Shown in pieces: positions 38,567 to 49,845 of a DNA stretch of 64,000 bases; the first letter of the stretch is position 1, and every line of letters starts with the position of its first letter. The notes under the pieces were generated by a model that saw nothing but the letters and a program-made list of their open reading frames with translations, had not been told where the DNA came from and ran no database searches. The DNA is from Epiperipatus broadwayi. Its lineage: Eukaryota; Onychophora; Udeonychophora; Euonychophora; Peripatidae. The translations under genes and the position numbers were made by a program. The DNA is taken from contig JAQFVV010006708.1 of the NCBI GenBank assembly GCA_028023455.1, forward strand, positions 64,001 to 128,000, given 5' to 3'.

Positions 38567-39190
38567 CTGATTCTAATTCTATTTTTCTATTTTTTAAGCA
38601 AAAGTTTTTTATTATTAAGAAGTAATAATGGTCACGACAATCTTTTATATAATCTTGGTAAAAAAAAACAGCATTTTTCCTAATCAATCAGGTTGAAACT
38701 AAATATGAGACAGGAATTTTAGTTTGGCGCTGATTTAAGTTTAAAGCGGTTACCATGAAAAAAAGGAAAGACCTAAAAAAAATAATTTTAAAAGTAACCG
38801 GTTTTGTTTAGTTTGGCTAAGTTAATGTATTTGACAGATTACTCTTTAAAGACATGAGAATCATCATATTATCAATAATAATGATAAAGCAGCTGCAATA
38901 GCAGCATTAATAGTAAATATACTTATTTTTGTAAATATAAATAGAAACAAACAGATTTAAAATAGTTTCTTGCAATTGCAACATTTTTGAAACAACGTCT
39001 TTAAGATTCGAAAAGAAGATAGCATTTTTATCTAAGTTACTGGCAAGGTTTAAGATTAAAATAATTTCTCGTTAGAAAAAAATTGTTTTCTAATTGAAGA
39101 ACGTGTTAAAAATGGCGAAAGTTATAAATGTTTTGAAGAAGAATGCAGTATATTAAATTATCTGCAAATTCTCCTAGTATTTTTATTAAA
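38567..39190. other. Anonymous AT-rich sequence
   Basis: Nothing supported. Confidence 0.45.
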
Positions 39191-39252
39191 TGCGTTGACC
39201 GGGAAGCAAACCCGGGCCAGCTGCTTGGAAGGCAGCTATGCTAACCACTAGG
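39191..39252 (-). tRNA. 5'-truncated tRNA-Gly(TCC)-like pseudogene
   Basis: The minus strand reads TAGTGGTTAGCATAG, then an anticodon arm CTGCCTTCCAAGCAG with anticodon TCC, then CCCGGGTTTGCTTCCCGG (T-arm, one change from GTTCGATTCC) and TCAACGCA (3' acceptor strand). This matches the body of eukaryotic tRNA-Gly(TCC) as I know it, but the first dozen bases (5' acceptor strand) are replaced by unrelated sequence. It cannot form the acceptor stem. It could also be the head of a SINE. Confidence 0.6.
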
Positions 39253-39651
39253 AATTTATTGATATATCAATGAAAAACTAATGACACAAAAATTTGTTTA
39301 TAATAGTACTTGAATTAATTTTGTTTGTACATATTCCGCAACGTTGGAATCAGAGAATTCAAACAAAAGTGTTTCCTTGCTGAATAGCAATGTTACACCA
39401 ATAATATTAAAACTCAAAAAACATTTTTAGAGATTTTAATTTAGTATAGGTATAAACAACAGATTTTGGCCAAAGGACGATGGAAATAACGTTCTAGAAG
39501 TACAAATTCTAAATGGTCTGATATTAATACATTTTTGCTCAAAGTATGGAGTGATTATGCAACCACTTTTTTAGACAACAAAAAAATCATTATAAAGTGG
39601 CATAAATGCATCTGAATTAAAACGATAGCATTTAATGTATTGCGTTGTGCA
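39253..39651. other. Anonymous sequence
   Basis: Nothing supported. Confidence 0.4.
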
Positions 39652-39735
39652 TCACATGATCACTATTTCTTATGCTTACACACGACTTGCACTGGTGGTG
39701 GTACTGTATGGAGAGTTTAGGCTCTGTGCATTGCA
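39652..39735. mobile_element. Fragment of the 40,415/49,385 MITE family
   Basis: CATCACATGATCACTATTTC, TGCTTACACACGACTTGCA and GGTACTGTATGGAGAGTTT match the ends of the inverted-repeat elements at 40,415-40,902 and 49,385-49,845. Only one end is present. Confidence 0.6.
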
Positions 39736-40414
39736 ATGTAGTTGAAAGTCAAGCAACATAATATGTTTTTACAGTCGTAGATTACTGGAGATATCATAGA
39801 TTAGTCTACTTTAAATATAAAATATAGGCTCTGTTTCAGTCATATTTGCAAGAAATTTTCTATTTTAAAAGAAGCATTTATTATTTTGGCTAAATTTCAA
39901 TATCTATTAACCATTAAAATTGCAAATTCGAAGTATGGTAGCTAGAATTTTATTTTGACAGATTACTTAAAGAATTTATTATAAGCATAAATAAATCTAT
40001 TGAATTAGTTTCACTAAATATAACAATTATGGTTGATTCTCTGATCATGTTTTTATTATTAGTTGTTTGATTAATATAAAAGATATAGCATTTAGGCTTG
40101 GAAAAACAATGAAATAAAAATAGAACTTCATAACATATAAAAAAATGTATGTACAAGTGTAATAAACTGACAAAAAAAAATTAAAGTAATTGGTGGATTA
40201 AAACTCGCAAAAGATCTATAGACATTAACTTATCTTGATCGATTTAATTGTTTTTGATACCTCGAAAGTCAAAAAGATATAAATCAATCAATAGCACTCT
40301 TTTATGACTTTGATATTCAGAGTAGGCCGATAAAAGAAATATTTTGATCATATTTTGTACAAAGATGAGAAGTAAGATAACGACTTCAATATATGTCTAT
40401 TTTAAACCTTTAAA
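39736..40414. other. Anonymous AT-rich sequence
   Basis: Nothing supported. Confidence 0.45.
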
Positions 40415-40902
40415 CATCACGATCACTATTTCCCATGCTTGCTCATAACTGTTGTTAAAATAGGCAAAACTCTCTCCATACAGTAGTACCACACAAAACA
40501 AGACAGAATAATCAATGGATGCTAGAAGGTTTGTGAACAAAATGCCTATATCATCCAATATCCCCAAACTAGTTTCTGGCTTATGGCCTTCGTCAGTGAG
40601 GACTAGTAAGCTACTAAGCTTATATTGAAAATATTTGTGTGTTTTCAATTTTATTCTCATTGTGTTGTAGTTATGTAGATATAAAAGGTAGCTTCTGGAA
40701 GGTTGCATTAGATCCTAAGATTTAGGTGCAGTGCTCTCAGATCCAAAACTCCTCACTGACGAAGGCCATAAGCCAAAAACTAGTTTGGGGATATTGGATG
40801 AGTAGGCACTAGATAGAGAGTTTGTGCACAAGCCTTCTGACATCCATTGATTACTCTGTTTTGTTTTGAGTGTCACTACTGTATGGAGAGAGTTTTGCCT
40901 AT
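40415..40902. mobile_element. MITE-like inverted-repeat element
   Basis: Arms 40,460-40,603 and 40,749-40,902 are reverse complements with small differences. Shared landmarks are ATAGGCAAAACTCTCTCCATACAG, CCAATATCCCCAAACTAG and GGCCTTCGTCAGTGAGGA and their complements. The loop is about 145 bases. The left arm is preceded by CATCACGATCACTATTTCCC, shared with the related copy at 49,385. No transposase is encoded. Confidence 0.8.
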
Positions 40903-41259
40903 ATGACTATTTTATAAACTTATTTATTTTTGGAATAAGATTTTAAAACTAAAAGAGGTTAAATTAATTCTATGTAATTTTAAAAATGTAAAATAAAGAC
41001 ATAGATCTTATTAAAATTACAATAATAATCATCAAATTGAATGTCTAATAATTAAACGGCATAATGGTGGTAAAAAGATTGATATTTTTAAGTATCGATC
41101 ACGGTGTGGTTTCATATATCTAATGTTTTGTATCAACTTTAAAGGAAATGTTTTTAGATTAAAATGAAAAAAACAAGGAAGTAGGAAAGAATTATTAAAT
41201 CAACTAAATTTTGAAGATGTTGGTGTGTTGGTAAAATGTCTCATATTTTCATAAAGTAT
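40903..41259. other. Anonymous AT-rich sequence
   Basis: Nothing supported. Confidence 0.45.
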
Positions 41260-41480
41260 TACAAATTGCTACTAGAAGAAATCGAAAAAGTCGTAGTAAC
41301 AGGTAATTGCTTAGACTAAAGTAAGCTTGAATTACTTTCCAAAAAAGGAAGGAAATAAAAAAAATTATATTATTGAATTAAGAAAAAGTAACAATTATAA
41401 ATATCTAGGTCATATTATTGATTCAGATCAAAATATAACTTTAAACTTAATTTTAGATTTGATTTCAGAATAATTAGCCT
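41260..41480 (+). pseudogene. Dead LINE reverse transcriptase fragment (thumb region)
   Basis: A frame with the peptide NYKYLGHIIDSDQNITLN near 41,393-41,446 resembles the YLG[HS]II motif after the palm domain of non-LTR reverse transcriptases. Preceding text (EKVVVTGNCLD-like, with a shift) fits the K-rich stretch before it. It is short and broken by stops. Confidence 0.45.
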
Positions 41481-42756
41481 GCATATTTTAATAGAACGGT
41501 AAACTATCGGTTCAGGAGTTCAAAGGACATGGATTGTGACTCCATTTCTGTCTTTTCCGGACTCAAACTTTTTATTAACTTCCTAAAAATAAATCATTAC
41601 ATTAATTTTATTTGTAATTTAGGTTAGATTATGTTATAGTTAAGGATATTTTTATAAAGTAATCAGAAGGAAACCACATTCTGGAATTGACGAAGCATGA
41701 ATGAGATCAGAATTTAGTTGTGCAATATTCAGTTGGTTGATATAAAAGTCAGGTGCTAAATAAAAAGAATAAGCAAAAATACGAGTGCCTTTAAATTTTA
41801 CTTTTTGAAAGAACAATTAAAAACTAACAAATGAATAATTGAATAGATTAATAAAGATCTTCAAATGGAAGCAAAAATAACTAGTTTTAAATTATGCTAA
41901 TGTTAATTGAAACATCTGATGTTACAAAGTTAGAAAAGAAGATGAAGAGCCAATTGATTTAAAACTAAATTTATTTTATTATAAAGAGAATAATTTTGCA
42001 ATACAATAGCATTATTATTTTTTCAATGTTTTGGAGAATAATGATATATCAGAGAATGACAAGATTATATTTTAAGCTTAATGGAAAATAGTCAGTATAG
42101 GTCATTCATCTTCATGTTCCAATAAGCTTTATTACGATAAAAAAAAAGTAGATTTTAATATAAAAAACAGATAGCTTTCGATTTCACAAAAATAGAATAT
42201 TAAAATCGTCGTTGAAATATTAGAAAAAAATTCGAAACATAAAAGAACTGTTGACAAATGTGATTGGTAGAGAAATCAAAAATGACACAAATTGTAATCT
42301 TTTTTAAAAAAAACTATACTCTATGGTTTTAAAAAAATTGGAAATATCGAAATAAAGTTAAAACAGAATTGGTTTATATTTTGACTAAAAGACACATCAA
42401 CATTTTTAAAAATGTAAAGTAATTAATAGATTCAGCATAGAAGCTGACAATTTATTAATAGAATGAAGGACCTAAATTAATGTTAAATAAGAAAAACAAA
42501 ATCTATTAAAAAGAAGATAGTAAAAATTGATTGATTTTCCTAATGTTTAAAAATAATTCAATGAAATTAAAATAAAATCTGAAAATTCTGTTAAATTATG
42601 AGCAAAATTCGAAATTGGTTTAGTGTGAATAAGATAATTCAAAAAAATTATATTCTTCGCATATAATTGCGAGTAATTCTTCATTAGAGTCCAAACAATG
42701 TTTACAACGTGTTTTAATATAAGACACAAAATGTGTAACTTGCTTTTAAGTTTGTA
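41481..42756. other. Anonymous A-rich sequence
   Basis: The plus strand is A-rich, like the sense strand of an old LINE, but no convincing protein segment could be read. Confidence 0.4.
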
Positions 42757-42774
42757 CTAAAATGTTCATTATTA

Positions 42775-43453
42775 TTTTCGCATGCGTTAGTGAAGCTGTA
42801 TTATACTATAATGTTTAATATACCTGCTTAGCGCTTTTCGAGATTTAATATTTAAATCTCATACTCATAACTTTACGAATGAACATTATTGAGATTTATT
42901 GGACACATAGTCAAATCAGTTTGAATTTTTAATTAGTTAGTCCATTGTTTGGAGAAAGCAAAGCATGCCTCTCTTCTATTAATGGCACTGAGATCATTTG
43001 CTAAAACAAACAAAAAGCTTCTTTGACTTTTCTTTTGGCATCACTCTTCTCTGTGCAAATTATTTGGGCAGAACTGAGTTCGAATATATGGTCTGTAGCT
43101 GCTTGGTGATCCCAGAAGATTGATGTTCTTTCATTTTTATTTTTAACCCTGTTGTATGCATACTTGTGTTGATAAATTCTTGTATTGATGTTAGGCCGGG
43201 TCTAGTCAAAGAAGCTTTTTACATAGCAAATGATCTCGTGCCATTAATAGAAGAGAAGTATGCTTTGCTTTCTCCAAACAATGGACTAACTAATTAAAAT
43301 TCAAGCTCATTTGCAAATGTGTACAATAAATCACAACAGTCTTCATTAGTAAAGCTATGAGTATGAGATTTAAATACTAAATCTCAAAAGCGCTAAGCAG
43401 ACATATTAAACATTATAGTATAATTACAGCTTCACTAACAGCATGCGGAAAAA
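42775..43453. mobile_element. MITE-like element with ~250-bp inverted repeats
   Basis: Arms 42,775-43,029 and 43,204-43,453 are reverse complements with scattered differences and a 174-base centre. Landmarks include GCATGCGTTAGTGAAGCTG against CAGCTTCACTAACAGCATGC, and TCTATTAATGGCAC against GTGCCATTAATAGA. TACTAAAATGTTCA occurs just outside both sides (42,756 and 43,504) but is too far from the right arm to be a clean target duplication. Confidence 0.8.
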
Positions 43454-43511
43454 ATCGCATATTTATAATTACAATTTTTCTTGGTGAAGAAAAAACAATT
43501 TATTACTAAAA

Positions 43512-43656
43512 TGTTCACTAGTATGGAGCTTACCACTAGCTCCTAACAACCTTTAATTATAAGTACCAAAAGAGAAAGAGATTTTTCATTCTTTCTCTTT
43601 CGGCACTTATAATTAAAGCTTGTTAGGAGCTAGTGGTAAGCTCCATCTAGTGAACA
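43512..43656. mobile_element. 145-bp near-perfect hairpin element
   Basis: TGTTCACTAG at the start is mirrored by CTAGTGAACA at the end. Inverted repeats of about 65-70 bases, including GGAGCTTACCACTAGCTCCTAAC, differ at only a few positions, with a loop of about 10 bases (ATTTTTCATT). It is non-coding, and typical of a foldback or MITE element or of a small-RNA hairpin precursor. Confidence 0.85.
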
Positions 43657-44085
43657 TATATATATATTAAAACGGTCAATGTACAATAAATAAATATCTA
43701 GAAATTTAACGACTAGTAAGAAAACAATTAAGGGAGATGCAAAAAAATGTAAAACGAGATGCCAAAAGAGTTTTAGAAAAAAAAAGTCTAAAATAAAATT
43801 ATAAAAATTTCTTTATATCAAAACAAATTATCATAAAAATAGTAAGAAAGTTTAAAAATAGATGGTATCATAAAGTATGTGGAGAATACTACAAAGAATT
43901 AAGTTGCAATAAAAAATAACAAAACTGACTAGATTGTGATAAAGCTATAACATTTGAGATATTACATTTTATAAATTGTGACGTGTAATTAAATTTTTAA
44001 AAATATAAAACCTCCAGAATAAAACAAAATTTTTGGCTAAGCAATGTAACAAACTCATACATTATATTGATTTATATAAAAATGA
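43657..44085. other. Anonymous AT-rich sequence
   Basis: Nothing supported apart from a short (AT)n at 43,657-43,666. Confidence 0.45.
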
Positions 44086-45850
44086 ACGAAAAAATTTAGA
44101 ATTTACAGATTATTTAATAACTTATCAGACCTTCATAAAATTTTTGCTAAACTAATTGCAAATTTGAATCAGAGATCTTCGGGATCAAATCTTCTAAATT
44201 AACCAAGTAGATTTAAAATTGGTTTCAAGTATAAGCCATAAGAAGCGAAATTGAAATTTAATTAATATTGTTATTATTAACTCTTTCTATCATTTTCAAT
44301 AGTATTTTCATAGGTGCACATGTAATATTATCTATAACAATTTGAGTCACAAAAGAATATTTGAAATCTGTTACATAATTTTTAATTTTTATTGTAAATT
44401 CTTTTCATACTGATATTAATTTCAATCATGAATTGAAATCAGAAAACGACTTAGCATTGAGTGGCAAAATAAACAATTTTTAAAAAAAACAATGGTAAAA
44501 AAAACTATTTAAAGTTGAGAAAATGCTGTAGCTAAATCAACTATTTGCGCAATTTCAAATTTAAGACATTCACAGACTGCCAAAAAAATTTCTACATTCA
44601 GTAGTTCCCATAATATATCCCAGCAAATGGAAATCCTTTTGTTACAATGGATTAATGAAAAGCAAATAAATGATAGAATCAATGAGATGATCGTTGGTGA
44701 AAACGTCAAGCAATTGTTTGAATAATATTTTGCAATATGTCTTAGTATAAATGCATTTTCTTTGATGATAATTTATGCAATTAAAAAAATATTCACCAGA
44801 GAACAACTGGACTGCATAGAATTACAAGACATATTCCAATCCAGGTAGAACTTGTGCTCTCCCAAAAAAAAGTTCTGAAATCAATAATCAATAAATTTGT
44901 AATTATATACACAATTACGTTTTAATTTTACGTTTATAAAATATGAATATTTTTTTTTATTAAGCTATATATTGCATTTAATTTTATAAGTATTTTTTTT
45001 TTCATTTTTCGAGCACAGTGTCACTAATGATTGTTTTGATAGTAAGATTAGCTTAAGCTTTGGGCATATAATGAAAGTTATTCTAGAATAAAATAATTGA
45101 TGTTAGTAGACTTGATTTGTATATCATAATCAAAAAATTTATGGAATGTTATAAAAAAAAACAATAAGTACAAGTTGCCATTTAAATGAAACGTCTTTTT
45201 ATAGATCAAGGATATTGTCAAATTTTTAAAAACATTTTATGAAAGAAAAGGCCATTATACATTTATCAATGTTTTTCAGAATCGTTCCATTTCTCTAAAT
45301 ATTTACACAAGATTTTATGAATTAAAATGAAAAGTTACGCTTAAATTACATTTTTCTAATGATGTGATTATTTTACAAACAACTTTCCAAAGCCTTAAAA
45401 AAAATTAAAAGACATAGGATAGATGAAAGCAAAAGAGAGTTAGAGATTAATATTAAAAATAATAAAATCAATACTCAATTGTTTTGAAAAGAGTATAAAA
45501 TTGTATAATAAAAGATTAATAAAAAATAACTAATCCAGACTGAAACATTATGGATGAAAATAATACCAGAAATGAAATATATTGTTAAGCTATAATAGCT
45601 ATTAAAGGAAATATATCCACTAATTACCTGTGCATAATTATGGGTCTGAGACGACCAATATAAACAATCGAAAGCCGAAACAGAAAAAATTAAAATGTAT
45701 TTTGGACTTTTAAAAACGAATTTAAACAAAATAAATAGTAGAGAAAACAAGCAGATATTTTAACAATCCTGAAAAAATTAACATTCAACTAGATCTGAGT
45801 TTGTCATATAACTAGAAGAGATGGAGATAGAAAAACAACTGAAGTTTTAA
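44086..45850 (+). pseudogene. Heavily decayed LINE reverse transcriptase
   Basis: Ordered reverse transcriptase-like segments can be read across shifted frames. ISDLHKIFAKLIANLNQ-like sequence (fingers) is near 44,120. DIVKFLKTFYERKGHYTF (palm helix before the primer grip) is near 45,206. LHFSNDVIILQTTFQSLKK near 45,340 occupies the place of LRFADDIVLI, with the first catalytic Asp lost. A NNRKPKQKK or CA-LWV region near 45,630 corresponds to the segment that reads YGSETW in active copies. Stops interrupt every segment. Individual matches are weak; their order and spacing are what support the call. Confidence 0.45.
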
Positions 45851-46678
45851 GCTAAAATTCAACATATCCTAAAAGCCCTAAAATTAAATCACATGTGGAT
45901 GAATAAGTTAGATAAAAAAAGTTGCTGAAATAATGTAAGAGAAGCCATTAATTAAAAAGTACTGAATTCAATTTAAGCGGTTTTGATAAGAATAGAAGTG
46001 TAAATAATTATTAGTCCCAGTTGTTGTTGTTGTTGTTGTAGTAATAGTAGTAGTCAGTAGTAGTAATAATAGTTGTAATAGTAGTTAATAGTTGTAGTTG
46101 TTATAATATCATCTTTTATTTATTTTGCTTTATACATACCTTTTTTTTCTGTTTTTCTTTTTACTCAGATTTTAAAGCTTTAGAAAGAAGGATGTTAATA
46201 TATATATAAACATTTGCTACATTTCAAAATGATTCTTATTCGATTAATTTTTGCTCCCTGTTAAATTTCTTGAAAACTGTAAAAAAACAAAAATGCATCT
46301 TATGATATAGTTTTAATTGTAGTATTGCTCTTTTTAAAATTTAAATTGTAAAATATATATTGCAATGTAGATTATATTAAAACTATATAGCTGTCATTTT
46401 GGAAATTAATCATTAACAGTTGGGATTATATTATTAATGCCGTATAATTTAATATATAAATTAATTTTCATATAGTTCAAATCTAAAAATTTTATGTTTA
46501 TATAAATTACATAAATATGATGGATTAAAATATAGAGACATTAAAAAAGTAATATATATATATCACTGTAAAAGAATTATAAATCCGGATATATATTCAC
46601 AAAAATTATCACTTTACTGAAAATATTTATTAATTGAGGGTTTTAGCGATTGCTTTTACCTGTATTATTACTTATAAG
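45851..46678. other. Non-coding stretch upstream of the receptor gene
   Basis: Imperfect GTT/GTA trinucleotide repeats lie at 46,020-46,090. No promoter element can be assigned with confidence in this AT-rich sequence. Confidence 0.5.
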
Positions 46679-47601
46679 ATGTCATTTGAAAATTATTTTT
46701 TAAAAAGTGTTGATTCAAGTTATAATTTTGTTCTATTTTTTTTTTTACTTTTTTTGGAGTAATTGGAAATATTTTAAACATTATAGTGCTTTCAAAAATG
46801 CCTTTAAATGACGTCATGCGTTTATTGTTTCAAAGTTTGTCAACAAATGATTTATGCTTATTTATTAGCCAAGTTCCACTAATTTTTCAATCTTTCTGTT
46901 TAAAGAATATGTTATTCTTGACCACGTATTATTGGAAATATGCATTTTTTGTTATTAACATTTCTTTGTTGGCCGTGGGTTTAATTATAATGGCAGAAAT
47001 CACTGTACTCAGATTAATTTCTTTAATAAAACCTATATTTTATAAAGAAAAAATTACTCTCAAGTTTGTCATAACGTCTTTGTGTTTCAATCTTTTAGCA
47101 TGTGTTCTGTTCAATCTACATACCTTTCAGATAGGTCATGTAAAATGTAATACTTTTAATGGCACTACAAATTGCACATTTGCAGTGAACTATGAATATT
47201 GTAAAACTCCAAGTTTTATTATTCTTATAAGCCTTCACTTACTACTTTTTTGCATTATCCCTGGTTTAATTACATTTTTCACCAATATTAAAATTATACT
47301 TGAATACAATAAAATGAGGGGGAAAATGTCAAGAAGAACATTCACTGAATCTAAAACATTATTTATTCTTCTGAACACTCTTATTGTAATATACGGCATC
47401 TGGAGCATACCGGGAATAATCAGTGGAGTATTTATTACTTCCCATGATCAGAGTTTTGAAAGAAAACATATCGCTATGTGCTTAATTCTTATGTCATATT
47501 TATGTCTTCTATCTTTATCGTTCTGGATAAACCTCATTACAAATGTGGCATTCAGAAAAGTTTTTTATAAAACAATGTGCATATGGAAGTTCATAAAATA
47601 A
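46679..47601 (+). pseudogene. Seven-transmembrane receptor (rhodopsin-like GPCR), frameshifted in TM1
   Basis: Single-exon receptor gene. ATG 46,679 opens a frame encoding a short polar N-terminus and the start of a hydrophobic helix. In the T-rich tract at about 46,736-46,755 the reading must shift by the equivalent of one missing base, after which a continuous frame runs to TAA at 47,601. The shifted frame continues with GVIGNILNIIVL, the GN motif of TM1. It then has hydrophobic segments for TM2 to TM7 separated by short loops, an NGTTNCTF extracellular loop with two possible N-glycosylation sites, and a basic third intracellular loop. Total length would be about 307 residues, normal for a small rhodopsin-class receptor. 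The DRY box after TM3 is replaced by a VLRLISLIKP sequence, and TM7 has FWINLIT where NPxxY is usual. These traits suit a lineage-expanded, possibly chemosensory, receptor; the ligand is unknown. Whether it is a true pseudogene, a polymorphism or a homopolymer sequencing error cannot be decided here. Starting at GTG 46,786 would lose TM1. Confidence 0.75.
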
Positions 47602-47639
47602 AAACTTTATATTCTTGAAAACAGTAAGCTTTATGCACC
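47602..47639. other. Receptor 3' flank
   Basis: Short AT-rich trailer. No AATAAA is evident directly after the stop. Confidence 0.4.
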
Positions 47640-48900
47640 TGTAGTAAGTATATTATATTTTATCATCATAAGATTAGTTCTAAAACATCATCCTCAACTA
47701 TTCTACATCTATAACATTTTATTACCTTCTTTGCTTTTTAACAACTCACATCTATCCATTTTCTTAATATTATCTGAAAATTTAATTCTTTTATGAATTT
47801 CAGCATGGGAACTAATATTTATGTCATATAATCTTTATAAATATCTGTCTCATTCATTTAATCTTTTTTTTATTTTACCAATAAAACATTTTTATCTACT
47901 CTTTCAATATTCTCTCATAACTAGTATTTTTCAGATTTATATCGAACCTTTATTCATTACATATTTTTAAACATATAAAGAACTTCTGAAAACTTAATTG
48001 ACTAACTAAAGAAAATTCTTGTTAAAAATATGTTTAAGTTGAATCCAGTCACAACCTATTACATGTATTCATTATATGTTTAGCATTTATTATTATCAAA
48101 TTATAATAATCTTTAGCCTAGCCATTATCGTATACATGTAATAAAGGTGATGTCAAAAATGTAAGTGCAGAGTGTTTATTAATTGTAAATCTAGCTGACA
48201 CTGTAATAATAATTAATATTTGTTTTCACTTTTTTTACTATAGATTAATTCTACATTCATATAAGCTTCAATAGCTTTCTTTTTTTTTTTAATTTTCTAA
48301 GTCTCTGATTAATATGAACCTGCATTTCTTTTCTCAGATTTCTCTTTAACAGACCACATACCAAGTTTTTATTTTTTAAAAAAATTTGTTAATGTACTAT
48401 AATAATTATATCATCATTATTATGTTACAGCATGTTCTCTTCTCAGAAATAAATCTCTGTTTATTTCACTTTAATGTATTCATATGTTATAAACTTATAT
48501 AATCAATATTTATGCTATTAAATTTCATCATTTTCTACTATAGATTTACCCTTACAAGATATGACATCATTAGAAAAGACTAAATACAGATTTGTTTCTA
48601 AAGTGTATTGTATAAACTAGAATTATACGATATTTGTTTTCTATCCATAGTTAGAAATTCTAAAAATACTTAAAATCATTACTGTGTTTTCACATTTATC
48701 AGTACAATTTATACTTCTAATGTTCTATTTTTTTATAGATTTTTATTATTTGTATTTATTTTTATTTTCAGCATTTCTACAAACTTCTTCATATATTTGT
48801 CAATTTTGTCAATCTAATCTTTATCATCGTGTGAGTATCGATTACTACAAACATTTATTCTTAAGCTCTTCATTTTACCCTTTCTAATTTTATATATATT
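47640..48900 (-). pseudogene. Possible LINE relic on the minus strand
   Basis: The plus strand is T-rich. On the minus strand two segments read like non-LTR reverse transcriptase: MKKFVEMLKIKINTNNKNL near 48,790-48,740 (the stretch after FADD) and SSHAEIHKRIKFSDNIKKMDR near 47,805-47,745 (the stretch after YLGS). They are in the right order and orientation, but about 950 bases apart with no readable sequence between, so an insertion or coincidence is possible. Confidence 0.3.
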
Positions 48901-49384
48901 TAAATCACAAATATTATCAATTCATTTAAATAAATAGTAAAACTAATAATAATGACACAACCCTAGTTTTTCTATGTTATCCCTATATTTTTCCTTTGTT
49001 TGATCAAGATCATATTTTTCGTATACATATATATTAACAACCTTCTATTCGCTCAATCCAAAATATTCACAAGATAATAAAATATTTTTTAGCAAAATAT
49101 TCTTTAACTTTCAAGAAAATAATTATTAGATTCATATATATATATATATATTGAATTACTACAATTCAGTTTACAAGTGCCAAGCTTCTTGCATTCTCTC
49201 TTATTTGACAACAATGTATTTACATAAATGCATTAATGAATATCAGAAAGCATTCATTAAGCTAAAGATTTTTATACTGTATTATTTTTATCCAGATATA
49301 ATCTTTAAATGGATTAAAGATTAATATATATGTTCTTACTAAATATAATTACATGGCATCAATAATTTAACTACATTCTTTTTA
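48901..49384. other. Anonymous AT-rich sequence
   Basis: Nothing supported apart from a short (AT)n at 49,134-49,151. Confidence 0.45.

Positions 49385-49845
<461 letters not shown>

Noticed and set aside
41480-41570. Possible tRNA-like fold
   Set aside because: No B box in a sensible place and no consistent cloverleaf.
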